DNA from: CAYJDG01 sp964368875
GTDB taxonomy: Bacteria; Pseudomonadota; Alphaproteobacteria; Micavibrionales; Micavibrionaceae
DNA length: 12,402 bases
Direction of reading: 5' to 3'
Assembly (NCBI GenBank): GCA_964368875.1
Contig: CAYJDG010000059.1
Span: 1 to 12,402 of the forward strand
A program made the position numbers and the translations under genes. Below the pieces are notes generated by a model. That model saw nothing but the letters and a program-made list of their open reading frames with translations, did not search any database and was not told the origin of the DNA. Shown here in pieces: positions 1 through 7,193 of the stretch (within the stretch, counting starts at the first letter, position 1; each line of letters begins with the position of its first letter).

Positions 1-1028
1 CTGATGTTGCCATCGGTGTCCTTGGTGTAGGCGCGGATAAAGGTGTTTTTGAAAATGCTGACAAAGCCGGCCCAGCCATCGCGCTCGGGGTTGTTGAGAT
101 CGCCCTCAATCGGAATGCGCATCGCGAACTGGTCACGCGGATGGTTTTTGAAAATTTGCATGAAGCCAGAGACGAGTGACTTCCAGATCGCGTTGAACGG
201 ATTAGAACTCACAAAATCGACGGAAATATCTGTTGCGATAAATTTGACGTAGCCGATGACCTTGCCGTTGGCTGCGGCCATTTCCGAATAAATGCCAATC
301 GTACCTTTTTTGAAATCCACGCCCGCAAACGCATGGGCGTAATCATTGAAGGCGGGCAGGGACGAATTCTCGAGCTTCGCATCAATATCGAAATCGGGAA
401 TGTCTTTCAGAATATTCATCTTGCCGTTCACAAGCAGTTTCCCGCCGCCAACCGAAACGCCCGTGATATGTACCGGTGACGGCAGGCGGTTATTTTTATT
501 GGTGACCTGGCGCAGGTTTTCAACCTGGGCTTCGATCTGGTGAATGTAGATGTTTACATCGGGCGAGGCGCTGTAGTCGATGTAAGCAACCTTGCTGTTG
601 TGAATATCCAGACGGTCAATATCGAAGGGCGAGAGCGCATCGACGAGTTTGGGCCAGTTGGCCCCTTCGCCGGTCTGGCTTTTGGAAAAATTCATGGTGG
701 CTTGATTGACATCGATCTTGGCAACAACAGCCCCATGCAGGAGCGCACGCCATTCAAGCGAGAGGTCGACAGTATTCGCCGTGAAGAACGGCTTTTTAAG
801 CCCTCCCTTACTTTTATAGATGTCGATGCCGTTGATTTGGTAATTGCCGCGCCACAGGGCGACGTCAATGTCTTTGACTGATCCACCATAGCCGTCGAGG
901 GCGTTGATCTGGCGGTTGACGTACCCGGTCAGCCAGATGGGCAGATAGAGCCGTCCACCAATTAAAAGGAGCGCCAGCAGGATGCCTGCGATAAGCAGAC
1001 TCTTTCTGGCGCTCTTTTTCTTAGACAT
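1..1028 (-). CDS. DUF748/AsmA-like envelope protein (partial, C-terminus outside window)
   Basis: This frame reads from an ATG at 1028 to the window edge without a stop (342 full codons), so the gene is truncated at its 3' end. The product begins with a basic MSKKKSARK segment and one hydrophobic helix at about residues 10-24, followed by a long exported region with the alternating beta-rich pattern of DUF748/AsmA-like proteins, including stretches such as DVALWRGNYQINGIDIYK and LSLEWRALLHGAVV. Family knowledge: AsmA-like proteins are anchored in the inner membrane, span the periplasm, and are linked to phospholipid transport and outer-membrane homeostasis. The precise role here is inference. 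It starts 13 bases after the stop of the PhnA-like gene with no clear ribosome binding site, so it is probably the last visible member of the minus-strand operon and may depend on coupled translation. Confidence 0.8.
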   Translation of the reverse strand, partial: MSKKKSARKSLLIAGILLALLLIGGRLYLPIWLTGYVNRQINALDGYGGSVKDIDVALWRGNYQINGIDIYKSKGGLKKPFFTANTVDLSLEWRALLHGAVVAKIDVNQATMNFSKSQTGEGANWPKLVDALSPFDIDRLDIHNSKVAYIDYSASPDVNIYIHQIEAQVENLRQVTNKNNRLPSPVHITGVSVGGGKLLVNGKMNILKDIPDFDIDAKLENSSLPAFNDYAHAFAGVDFKKGTIGIYSEMAAANGKVIGYVKFIATDISVDFVSSNPFNAIWKSLVSGFMQIFKNHPRDQFAMRIPIEGDLNNPERDGWAGFVSIFKNTFIRAYTKDTDGNI

Positions 1029-1041
1029 TATTAAGACCGGA

Positions 1042-1611
1042 TTATTTCTGAAACGACAGGTGCCGCCCCAAATCAATCTGGTTATCGCGGTGATCGCCAC
1101 CTTTGGTCGCAGACCACCATGAAGCAACGCCGGATACCAGCGAGCCAGAGGCAGTCAGGAAGGCGAAGATAATTGCGGCATTTTTGTGATTATGCAGGAT
1201 GTTTTCTGCCGCTTCAGCCGCAGACTTGGCCGCAGTCGTATCGACCGGAGCCAGCGAGGCCAGCGTCGAGACGAGCGTTGCGCCAACCACGACGGCAAGC
1301 GTCGCGACAGCCCACACGACCAGACCATGAATACCATCACGCACTTCACGTTCATGGTTGTTGGTTCCAGTTACGGGCGTGCGCATCCGTCCAGCGAGGT
1401 AGCCACCTGCCAAAGACGATAGGATCTGAACCCAGACGATCCAGATGCCGACAGTGACCACTGCGCCAGCCTTCACAACTTCATCAATACGGTATTGGGT
1501 GCTGCCAGTCAGGCCAATCGCTGCGCCAAAATGGAGCAGGACGGCTGAAATCGCACAGGTGACCGCAGCCCCTGCGAGAATTGCACCCCAGCTGATGTAT
1601 GAACCGCTCAT
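1042..1611 (-). CDS. PhnA-like four-helix membrane protein
   Basis: The 189-residue product is strongly hydrophobic, with four likely membrane helices at about residues 7-34, 47-74, 95-120 and 144-167. It begins with the SWGAILAG motif and ends in a polar tail (GGDHRDNQIDLGRH). Both features resemble alphaproteobacterial inner-membrane proteins annotated as 'PhnA-like', a historical name that does not imply phosphonate metabolism. No catalytic motif is visible and the function is unknown. Its ATG (1611-1609) shares one base with the TAA stop of the upstream 25-residue peptide (TAATG), and no ribosome binding site precedes it, so its translation is probably coupled to the peptide. The DUF748 gene follows after 13 bases. 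The location next to AsmA-like and microprotein genes suggests an envelope role, which is inference. Confidence 0.75.
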   Translation of the reverse strand: MSGSYISWGAILAGAAVTCAISAVLLHFGAAIGLTGSTQYRIDEVVKAGAVVTVGIWIVWVQILSSLAGGYLAGRMRTPVTGTNNHEREVRDGIHGLVVWAVATLAVVVGATLVSTLASLAPVDTTAAKSAAEAAENILHNHKNAAIIFAFLTASGSLVSGVASWWSATKGGDHRDNQIDLGRHLSFQK

Positions 1612-1688
1612 TATACGTGCAGCCCAACAAATGACAGCACAGCCATCACACAGACGACCAGACCGACGAGGTAAATAATGGAATTCAT
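1611..1688 (-). CDS. 25-residue membrane microprotein
   Basis: An ATG at 1688 opens a 25-codon frame that ends in TAA at 1613-1611. The start is preceded by an ideal AAGGAG (1695-1700) with a 6-base spacer, the best ribosome binding site in this operon. The product starts MNSIIYLVGLVV and ends SFVGLHV. It is almost entirely one hydrophobic helix with a short polar start and a histidine near the end. The stop overlaps the start of the PhnA-like gene as TAATG, which indicates real translation and coupling. I recall similar very short hydrophobic hypothetical proteins in alphaproteobacteria but know no assigned function. It could be a small membrane partner of the PhnA-like protein, or mainly a leader that drives its translation. 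Confidence 0.7.
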   Translation of the reverse strand: MNSIIYLVGLVVCVMAVLSFVGLHV

Positions 1689-1694
1689 TTTATG

Positions 1695-1700
1695 CTCCTT
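1695..1700 (-). promoter_or_regulatory. Strong ribosome binding site for the 25-residue peptide
   Basis: AAGGAG on the minus strand sits 6 bases before the ATG at 1688. It fixes the start of a gene too short for routine gene calling. No comparable site precedes the downstream PhnA-like start, so this site probably drives both. Confidence 0.75.
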
Positions 1701-1768
1701 TAGAAATTGATATTCATCAGGTAAAGGAACGAAGCAGCAGTGGGGAAGGTTCCCGGTGCCATCAAAGC

Positions 1769-2980
1769 CTAAGGTTTGCGCGGCGTATTCAGGCTTTCGA
1801 TCGACCAGCTGGCGATATAATACAGCCCCCATGCAAACCCGGCGAGGAGCAAACCACCCATTAATAGAAGGCGGATAAAGGCGAAAGATTTTTCGAGCTT
1901 CGTCGGCGTGTATCTTTTGAAATGCCAGCCCGTCAGCGTCGAGGGCCACGCACTCATATATTTATCCCCCATATGCGCGAGGCCCGAGCGCATGAAATAG
2001 AGCGACACCAATATATAGGTCAGCGAGGGGAGAATGGCGATTTTGAGAACAGGCACCGCTTTGGCCAGCCACGCGAGGCCTTGGCGGAGTTGAAAGTATA
2101 CTTTTTGCAAATCGCTGCTGGCGGTGCCGAGGGCCTGGACTTTCTCTTCTTCCATGAAATTAAAGATGAAATCGATATCGCCCATGGAATCTTTGCCACG
2201 CGCGCTTGTCGCATCGGCTCCGTAGCGCACGGTGCCGCCCTGATCGATATAGATAAGCTGGCCGACATCGCAGAAGCCGAGAAAGCTGAACGGGACCTTG
2301 GCAACGATGTCGCGCTGGTTGACGACGGCTTTGGTGATGTCGGCGAGGGTTTTATCGCTCTGCGCGATTTTGGTTTTGTTATAGCGGTCAGCCGTCCAGA
2401 GGAAGCAGGCTTTAGGTGCGCCAAACGTAATGACGTTGTCGATTTTAAAATCCGGGGCGAGGTCGAGCGCGGCCATGTGAGAAAGCCCGCCGCCCAAGGA
2501 ATGACCGCAAATCATAAATTCATCGACAGGAGGAATTTCTTTGAGCCACGCGCGCACATGCGGCTTCGCCGTGCGCCACGCCGTGCCAAAGCCCAGATGA
2601 CAGAGCGGCCAGTAAAAAGGAATGAAGAGAAAATCATACAGCCAGTCGAGCGGGCTCGCTGAGCCGCGAAACATCAGATAGGCTTTCTTGTCATAGACGC
2701 ACGCGATGGCCTGCGTTCCGCTCAAGGGACGGTCGATTTTTTTGATATGCGTAAACCCGGCCTCTTTCAGTTGGCCCATGAGGTGGTCGAGCGGATCGTA
2801 GATAATAAACGAAAAATGCAAAGCCTCGAGCAAGGCCGCTTGTGCGGCAATTTCCGCCGGGCTCGGGCCTTCGAAAACTTTGAGGATTGGTGGCGAATAA
2901 GATGGAACATCAATCCTGCTGACCGACAGGACGCGCGGCTTTTGCGCGGCGGCAGAGGACGTGATGATTTTCATGCCCAT
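1769..2980 (-). CDS. Class 3 lipase family protein with membrane-spanning C-terminal tail
   Basis: The 403-residue alpha/beta hydrolase carries the Lipase_3 signature. The nucleophile elbow ICGHSLGGG places the catalytic serine at residue 161, and it is followed by the TFGAPKAC strand (185-192). A likely catalytic aspartate is D224 in NQRDIVAKVP, and a likely histidine is H336 in LAHMGDKY. FRGS (104-107) fits the oxyanion-side strand. The family hydrolyses acylglycerols or other carboxylic esters; the substrate here is unknown. Two hydrophobic segments, at about 308-330 and 369-390, flank the histidine and suggest membrane association, which is unusual for simple class 3 lipases. No clear signal peptide is present. 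The ATG at 2980 directly follows the TAG of the ETF-QO gene, with AGGGA inside the last codons of that gene as ribosome binding site. The two are therefore co-transcribed and translationally coupled. Confidence 0.85.
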   Translation of the reverse strand: MGMKIITSSAAAQKPRVLSVSRIDVPSYSPPILKVFEGPSPAEIAAQAALLEALHFSFIIYDPLDHLMGQLKEAGFTHIKKIDRPLSGTQAIACVYDKKAYLMFRGSASPLDWLYDFLFIPFYWPLCHLGFGTAWRTAKPHVRAWLKEIPPVDEFMICGHSLGGGLSHMAALDLAPDFKIDNVITFGAPKACFLWTADRYNKTKIAQSDKTLADITKAVVNQRDIVAKVPFSFLGFCDVGQLIYIDQGGTVRYGADATSARGKDSMGDIDFIFNFMEEEKVQALGTASSDLQKVYFQLRQGLAWLAKAVPVLKIAILPSLTYILVSLYFMRSGLAHMGDKYMSAWPSTLTGWHFKRYTPTKLEKSFAFIRLLLMGGLLLAGFAWGLYYIASWSIESLNTPRKP

Positions 2981-4606
2981 CTACATCCCTGAATAATTCG
3001 GTCCGCCGCCGCCTTCCGGCACGGTCCAGTCGATGTTTTGCGAGGGGTCTTTGATGTCGCAGGTTTTGCAGTGGACGCAGTTCTGCGCGTTGATCTGGAA
3101 GCGTTTGGTATCGCCCTCGGTGACGACTTCATAGACGCCAGCCGGGCAATAGCGCTGCGCTGGTTCGGCCCAGACGGGGAGATTGACGTTGATCGGGATG
3201 GAGGGATCGCGGAGTTTGAGATGGCTCGGCTGGTTCTCGGCGTGGTTGGTGTTGGAGATGAACACGCTTGAGAGTCGATCAAAGGTCAGTTTGCCGTCGG
3301 GTTTTGGATATTGAATAGGTGTAGACTCGGAGGCCTTCTTGAGCTGGGCGTGGTCGGCCTTGTTACGCAGCGTGAACGGCAGGAGCCAACCACCGATGGT
3401 CTGGATGGCGGCGTTGATCAAGCCAACCCAGAGGCCCCAGTGGAAGCCGGGGCGGATATTGCGGACTTTATAAAGCTCGGCGTGGAGCCAGCTGGCTTTG
3501 AATTTTTCCGGATAGGCGGTGCATTCTTTTGCGTCAGACCCGGAGGTGAGCATCTCGGTCAGCGCTTCGGCGGCGAGCATGCCGGATTTCATGGCGCAGT
3601 GATTGCCCTTGATCTTCGGCGTGTTGAGGAAGCCTGCGGTATCGCCTATGAGGAGACCGCCAGGGAAGGTGAGTTTCGGTAACGATTGGAACCCGCCTTC
3701 GACCAGCGCCCGCGCGCCGTAGGAAATCCGTTTGCCGCCCTCAAGCAGGGTGCGCATCGTCGGATGGGTTTTCCAGCGCTGCATTTCTTCGAACGGGGAG
3801 AGATACGGGTTCTGGTAATCGAGGCCGACGACATAGCCGAGCGAGACCTGATTATTTTCCATGTGATAGAGCCACGAGCCGCCATAGGTTTTGGTATCCA
3901 TCGGCCAGCCGATGGTGTGGATGCAAAGACCCTGGCTGTGTTTCGCGGGATCGATTTCCCAGATTTCTTTCACACCCAAACCATAGGTCTGCGGGTCAGA
4001 GTTTTTGCGCAGATCGAATTTTTTGATCAGGGCTTTGGTCAAAGAGCCGTGACAACCCTCGGCAAAGACGGTCTGGCGGGCGTGCAATTCCAATCCGGGC
4101 TGGAACGCATCGGAACGCGTGCCATCCTTGTTGATGCCCACATCGCCGGTCGCCACCCCTTTGACGCTTCCGTCGGGATGATAGAGCACTTCGGCGGCGG
4201 CAAAGCCGGGGTAAATTTCAACACCAAGAGATTCTGCCTGTCCGGCCAGCCACTTACCCAAAAGCCCTAAGGAAATTATATAGTTTCCATGGTTGTTCAT
4301 TTGAGGCGGTGTCGGTAAACGAAACGATCCGTTTTTAGTAAAAAAGAGAAATTTGTCCTCTTTCGCCTCACAGGTGAGGGGGGCGCCACGCTCTTTCCAG
4401 TCAGGAAAAAGCTCATTGAGAGCTCGCGGCTCTAACACAGCACCGGAGAGCAAATGCGCCCCAACCTCGGAGCCTTTTTCGAGGACACAGACGGTCAGAT
4501 CGGGTTTGAGTTGCTTGGCGCGAATCGCGCAGGACAGACCGGAGGGGCCTGCGCCGACAATAACGATGTCATAACTCATATTTTCGCGGTCGGTACGGTC
4601 AGTCAT
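2981..4606 (-). CDS. Electron transfer flavoprotein-ubiquinone oxidoreductase (ETF-QO)
   Basis: The enzyme passes electrons from reduced ETF, fed by fatty-acid, amino-acid and choline-type dehydrogenases, to ubiquinone at the inner membrane, using FAD and one [4Fe-4S] cluster. The 541 residues match the usual length of the family. Near the N-terminus is the FAD-binding Rossmann motif VGAGPSG (17-23). A later block containing LLIGDTAGFLNTPKIKG is typical of the FAD/quinone domain. Four C-terminal cysteines ligate the cluster: C487 in RYCPAGVYE, and C510, C513 and C516 in NCVHCKTCD. The start at 4606 has GAAGGA 11 bases upstream (4618-4623), a slightly long spacing. A second ATG at 4579, just before SYDIVIVG, has no such site. 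It heads the minus-strand operon, and the lipase starts on the base after its stop. The intact cysteine set indicates a functional enzyme. Confidence 0.96.
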   Translation of the reverse strand: MTDRTDRENMSYDIVIVGAGPSGLSCAIRAKQLKPDLTVCVLEKGSEVGAHLLSGAVLEPRALNELFPDWKERGAPLTCEAKEDKFLFFTKNGSFRLPTPPQMNNHGNYIISLGLLGKWLAGQAESLGVEIYPGFAAAEVLYHPDGSVKGVATGDVGINKDGTRSDAFQPGLELHARQTVFAEGCHGSLTKALIKKFDLRKNSDPQTYGLGVKEIWEIDPAKHSQGLCIHTIGWPMDTKTYGGSWLYHMENNQVSLGYVVGLDYQNPYLSPFEEMQRWKTHPTMRTLLEGGKRISYGARALVEGGFQSLPKLTFPGGLLIGDTAGFLNTPKIKGNHCAMKSGMLAAEALTEMLTSGSDAKECTAYPEKFKASWLHAELYKVRNIRPGFHWGLWVGLINAAIQTIGGWLLPFTLRNKADHAQLKKASESTPIQYPKPDGKLTFDRLSSVFISNTNHAENQPSHLKLRDPSIPINVNLPVWAEPAQRYCPAGVYEVVTEGDTKRFQINAQNCVHCKTCDIKDPSQNIDWTVPEGGGGPNYSGM

Positions 4607-4639
4607 ATATATATGTGTCCTTCTCTCTCAGAATTTAAC

Positions 4640-4690
4640 CACCAAGGCTTCCAGACACCAAGGGGAAATAATACTTAACTGTTCTTGGTG
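4640..4690. repeat. CACCAAGG direct pair plus inverted copy in a divergent intergenic region
   Basis: CACCAAGG occurs at 4640-4647 and 4656-4663, 16 bases apart. The reverse complement CTTGGTG follows at 4684-4690, so the second and third copies could form a 7-base-pair stem around a 20-base loop. The units lie between the divergent starts of the ETF-QO and uracil-DNA glycosylase genes, in the only space available for both promoters. They could be operator half-sites for a regulator, or part of a dispersed intergenic repeat family with CTTGGTG units. I cannot tell which from one window. Confidence 0.5.
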
Positions 4691-4700
4691 CCGTGCCGTC

Positions 4701-5519
4701 TTGATGATAGAAAAAATTATGAACAATTCTCTCTCAGCCGCAGAAATCCTCGACTGGTATGTCGCGCAGGGCGTCGACATCGCGTTGGAGTCCACACCGC
4801 AGAACCGTTTCACCAAACCGGTCGAGATTGTGCGCGAACCTGTCGCCGCGATCTCGCGCGCGCCATCGCCAGCCGACATCAAAGGCACGGCGATAGCCAA
4901 GGTCGAAGCGGTCGAGCTTGCGCGCAGGGCCGCGACACTCGAAGAGTTGAAAGCCGCCATTGCCGGGTTCGATGGGTTGGCCATCCGCAAGACCGCGACC
5001 AACATGGTGTTCGCCGACGGTAACCCGCGCGCGAAAGTTATGGTGATCGGTGAAGCGCCGGGAGCCGATGAAGATAAGCTGGGCAAGCCTTTTGTTGGGC
5101 TTTCCGGCCAACTGCTTGATCGCATGTTCGCCTGCATCGGCCTGACGCGCGAAGCCGAAGATCCGGACAAGGCCATCTACATTTCCAATATTCTCAACTG
5201 GCGGCCACCGGGCAACCGCACGCCAAGCCCGGCTGAGATCGATATTTCCCTGCCGTTCATCGAGCGGCATATCGCGCTGATCAAACCCGAGGTCGTTGTC
5301 TTTATGGGCGGAGTTTCAACCAAGGCGTTGCTCGGCACTGACGAAGGTATCACCAAACTGCGCGGCAAATGGCAGACCTATACGCCGTTGACCGCAGACA
5401 TCGGCGGTGCCCAGGTAAGATGTCTGCCGACCTTCCACCCGTCTTTCCTCCTCCGCACTCCCTTGCGCAAACGGGAGAGCTGGGCCGACCTGCTTTTATT
5501 AGCAGCTCGCGATGCTTGA
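4701..5519 (+). CDS. Uracil-DNA glycosylase, family 4-like, lacking Fe-S cysteines
   Basis: The product removes uracil from DNA to start base-excision repair. Family motifs are in order: the water-activating and uracil-binding loop GEAPGADED (117-125), PFVG (130-133), a strand ending ISN with N163 followed by WRPPGNRTP, and the DNA-intercalating loop PTFHPSFLL with H246. These match family 4-type glycosylases, which normally hold a [4Fe-4S] cluster with four cysteines. Here only C145 and C241 exist in the whole protein, and neither sits in the expected ligand context. It therefore resembles the alphaproteobacterial cluster-less branch; I recall such an enzyme described from Bradyrhizobium. 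The first 80 residues are a poorly conserved N-terminal extension. Numbering is from the ATG at 4701. The ATG at 4719 (MNNSLSAAEILDWY) gives a more family-like N-terminus, and none of the starts has a clear ribosome binding site. Confidence 0.9.
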   Translation: MMIEKIMNNSLSAAEILDWYVAQGVDIALESTPQNRFTKPVEIVREPVAAISRAPSPADIKGTAIAKVEAVELARRAATLEELKAAIAGFDGLAIRKTATNMVFADGNPRAKVMVIGEAPGADEDKLGKPFVGLSGQLLDRMFACIGLTREAEDPDKAIYISNILNWRPPGNRTPSPAEIDISLPFIERHIALIKPEVVVFMGGVSTKALLGTDEGITKLRGKWQTYTPLTADIGGAQVRCLPTFHPSFLLRTPLRKRESWADLLLLAARDA

Positions 5520-5568
5520 CTATAGGTTCAAGTATAGTTTTGTCTTCTTTACTTCCTATGAGAATAAA

Positions 5569-5582
5569 AAAACTATAGTTTT
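5569..5582. repeat. 14-base perfect palindrome AAAACTATAGTTTT
   Basis: The sequence equals its own reverse complement over 14 bases. Its left half also pairs with the upstream TATAGTTTT at 5533-5541, giving a 9-base-pair stem with a 27-base loop. The immediate right flank (TATAGT, 5582-5587) repeats the core again. It may be a weak terminator stem after the glycosylase gene or a dimeric protein-binding site; neither is proven. Confidence 0.5.
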
Positions 5583-5649
5583 ATAGTAAGCAGTACTTAA
5601 TTCCCTCATCTCAAGGTGAGGAGGCAGTAAAAGCCGCAGAGTTTCGGGC

Positions 5650-5658
5650 TTATGCACA
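5650..5658 (+). promoter_or_regulatory. Exact DnaA-box consensus match (TTATGCACA)
   Basis: TTATGCACA fits the TTATNCACA consensus exactly and is followed within about 30 bases by almost pure A/T sequence. I found no second full match nearby, so it is a candidate DnaA-regulated site or chance match rather than an origin on its own. Confidence 0.35.
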
Positions 5659-5789
5659 GATTTACTTATAAAATTAACTTATTTATTCAGACGTATCAGT
5701 GAGTTAGCGGGTGCAGCAGTCGCGATCACTTAAAGTTAACGACTTTTTTCTGGACTCTGCCAGGGTCGGTTGCTATCTCTCTGCCCATA

Positions 5790-7193
5790 ATGAACGCAAA
5801 CGTTTCAAAAAACAGCGTGCGTCTAGCCCTCGGGCTGATGCTTCTGTTTGGCGGTGTGGTGTTTGAAGCTGCGAGTGTAGGGTCGGCGACCGGCGGTATT
5901 CCGCTCCCCCCGAAAAAGCCCGCGATGTTCCAGAGCGCAAGCCTGGTCGCCGGTGAAAGCGCAGATCAAAAAGCGACAACCAATAAAGGTACACTGACGG
6001 ACGATGAGCCGGCAGTTGCTGTCGCATCGCCTGCCTACAGACTGCTCCATGCCAGCCTCCGCGCGGAACTCCGCGAGGGCCGCCCGACTTATGCCCTTAA
6101 GCTGCTGTCGAACGACCCGCTGGCCAAGAAAATCAAGAATACGGAATATGACCGCCTCAAGGCGACCATCGCCCAGTCTTATCTGGCCGAAGGCAAGCTC
6201 GATAAAGCCCGGGCACTCTCCCGCGAAGCGATTGCCCGCTCCGGCGTGAATGCGCCGCTGGCTGGCTGGGTTGGCGGAATCGCAGCGTGGCGGATGAAGG
6301 ATTATGACGCTGCCGCCAAATATTTCGCTTTTGTGGCCCAAGCCCCGTCAGCCTCTGGCTGGCTCCAGTCCGCCGGCGCTTACTGGGCTGCCCGGTCTGC
6401 CGCCCGTTCAGGCGACGANNNNNNNNNNNNNNNNNNNNNNNNNNNNNNNNNNNNNNNNNNNNNNNNNNNNNNNNNNNNNNNNNNNNNNNNNNNNNNNNNN
6501 NNNNNNNNNNNNNNNNNNAGCTGGATCCGCGAACGCGCCCAGCGCGAACAATTGCTGGCCTTTGCCCTGCAAAAGAATCAGACGGCCATCGCGCTGCACC
6601 TTGCGCGCATGACCAAAGATGCGGACGGCAATTTCTATGACTCGGCGCTGTACCCGGTTGCAGGCTGGGAGCCGAAAGAGGGCTTCAGTGTCGATAAGGC
6701 GCTGGTCTATGCCTTGATCCGGCAGGAATCCCGCTTCAATCCGCATGCCAAATCAGGCACGGGTGCGACTGGTCTGATGCAGCTGCTGCCGACCACAGCA
6801 CGCTATATGAACAAAGGGGCCGAGGTGATTGGCCTGACGACGCCGGAAACCAATATCGCCGTCGGTCAGAAATATGTGCGGTATCTGCTGAGCGACTCGA
6901 GCGTCAACAACGACCTCTTTAAGATGATGGTGGCGTATAACGCTGGCCCGGGGAATCTCGCCCGCTGGAAAAACGAACTCAAAGACGTTGACGATCCGCT
7001 TCTGTTTATTGAAAGCATTCCGTCACCGGAAACCCGCGCCTTCGTCGAGCGCGTAATGGTCAATTACTGGATCTACCGCATTCGCATGGGACAGGAAACG
7101 CCGTCGCTCGACGCGATTGCCGATGCTGACGACCGCGAATACGCCAATGCAGGCCAGCAGCATGAAGCGCTGGCGCTGGCATCAAACGACTAA
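5790..7193 (+). CDS. slt: Soluble lytic murein transglycosylase (Slt-type), interrupted by assembly gap
   Basis: The enzyme cleaves the MurNAc-GlcNAc bond of peptidoglycan in the periplasm, forming 1,6-anhydro ends. A signal peptide is evident (basic start, hydrophobic core about residues 11-28, small residues near GSA), followed by the proline-rich GGIPLPPKKP seen in alphaproteobacterial members. Residues 60-210 are the helical-repeat U-domain, with the pattern LAEGKLDKARALSREAI. The lysozyme-like SLT domain begins near residue 290: catalytic E313 in LIRQESRFNP, GLMQLLPTTA (328-337) and AYNAGPGN (from 382). Numbering counts the gap as 100 bases. The frame is the same on both sides of the gap as written, but the missing part between GDE and SWIRERAQ seems too short for the family. 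The start has no clear ribosome binding site; it is chosen because it places the signal peptide correctly. The stop overlaps that of hisN. Confidence 0.93.
   Translation: MNANVSKNSVRLALGLMLLFGGVVFEAASVGSATGGIPLPPKKPAMFQSASLVAGESADQKATTNKGTLTDDEPAVAVASPAYRLLHASLRAELREGRPTYALKLLSNDPLAKKIKNTEYDRLKATIAQSYLAEGKLDKARALSREAIARSGVNAPLAGWVGGIAAWRMKDYDAAAKYFAFVAQAPSASGWLQSAGAYWAARSAARSGDXXXXXXXXXXXXXXXXXXXXXXXXXXXXXXXXXXSWIRERAQREQLLAFALQKNQTAIALHLARMTKDADGNFYDSALYPVAGWEPKEGFSVDKALVYALIRQESRFNPHAKSGTGATGLMQLLPTTARYMNKGAEVIGLTTPETNIAVGQKYVRYLLSDSSVNNDLFKMMVAYNAGPGNLARWKNELKDVDDPLLFIESIPSPETRAFVERVMVNYWIYRIRMGQETPSLDAIADADDREYANAGQQHEALALASND
6419..6518. other. Scaffold gap of exactly 100 N inside slt
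   Basis: One hundred consecutive N are a common placeholder for a gap of unknown size. The flanking codons happen to stay in frame, but this says nothing about the real length. Confidence 0.95.

Larger units (their letters stand above)
5520..5789. other. AT-rich intergenic region with palindromes and a DnaA-box match
   Basis: These 270 bases between the glycosylase gene and slt hold no credible gene and are visibly AT-rich. They contain TATAGTTTT twice (5533-5541, 5574-5582), the perfect 14-base palindrome AAAACTATAGTTTT (5569-5582), and the small stem CCTCA/TGAGG (5604-5608, 5617-5621). There is also an exact TTATGCACA (5650-5658), followed by a run of A/T-only stretches to about 5686. A weak AGTCG/CGACT hairpin followed by six T lies just before slt. 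The TATAGTTTT...AAAACTATA pairing could end the glycosylase transcript. The slt promoter must lie here or upstream, but no convincing -35/-10 pair stands out. Confidence 0.6.

Noticed and set aside
1743..1754. GGGAA-GG-TTCCC inverted repeat after the lipase gene, considered as a terminator.
   Set aside because: Five-base stem, two-base loop and no T run on the minus strand; transcription probably continues into the microprotein gene.
1922..2662. Open frame of 246 codons on the plus strand opposite the lipase gene.
   Set aside because: Mirror of a clear Lipase_3 gene, with low-complexity Arg/Ala/Glu-rich composition and no recognisable domain.
5718..5757. AGTCG/CGACT hairpin followed by six T upstream of slt, considered as an attenuator.
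   Set aside because: The outer stem is only five base pairs with a large internal loop; too weak to support.
5520..5789. Calling this region a chromosomal origin.
   Set aside because: Only one DnaA-box match, no CtrA-type TTAA-N7-TTAA pair found, and none of the usual origin neighbours such as dnaA, hemE or parAB.
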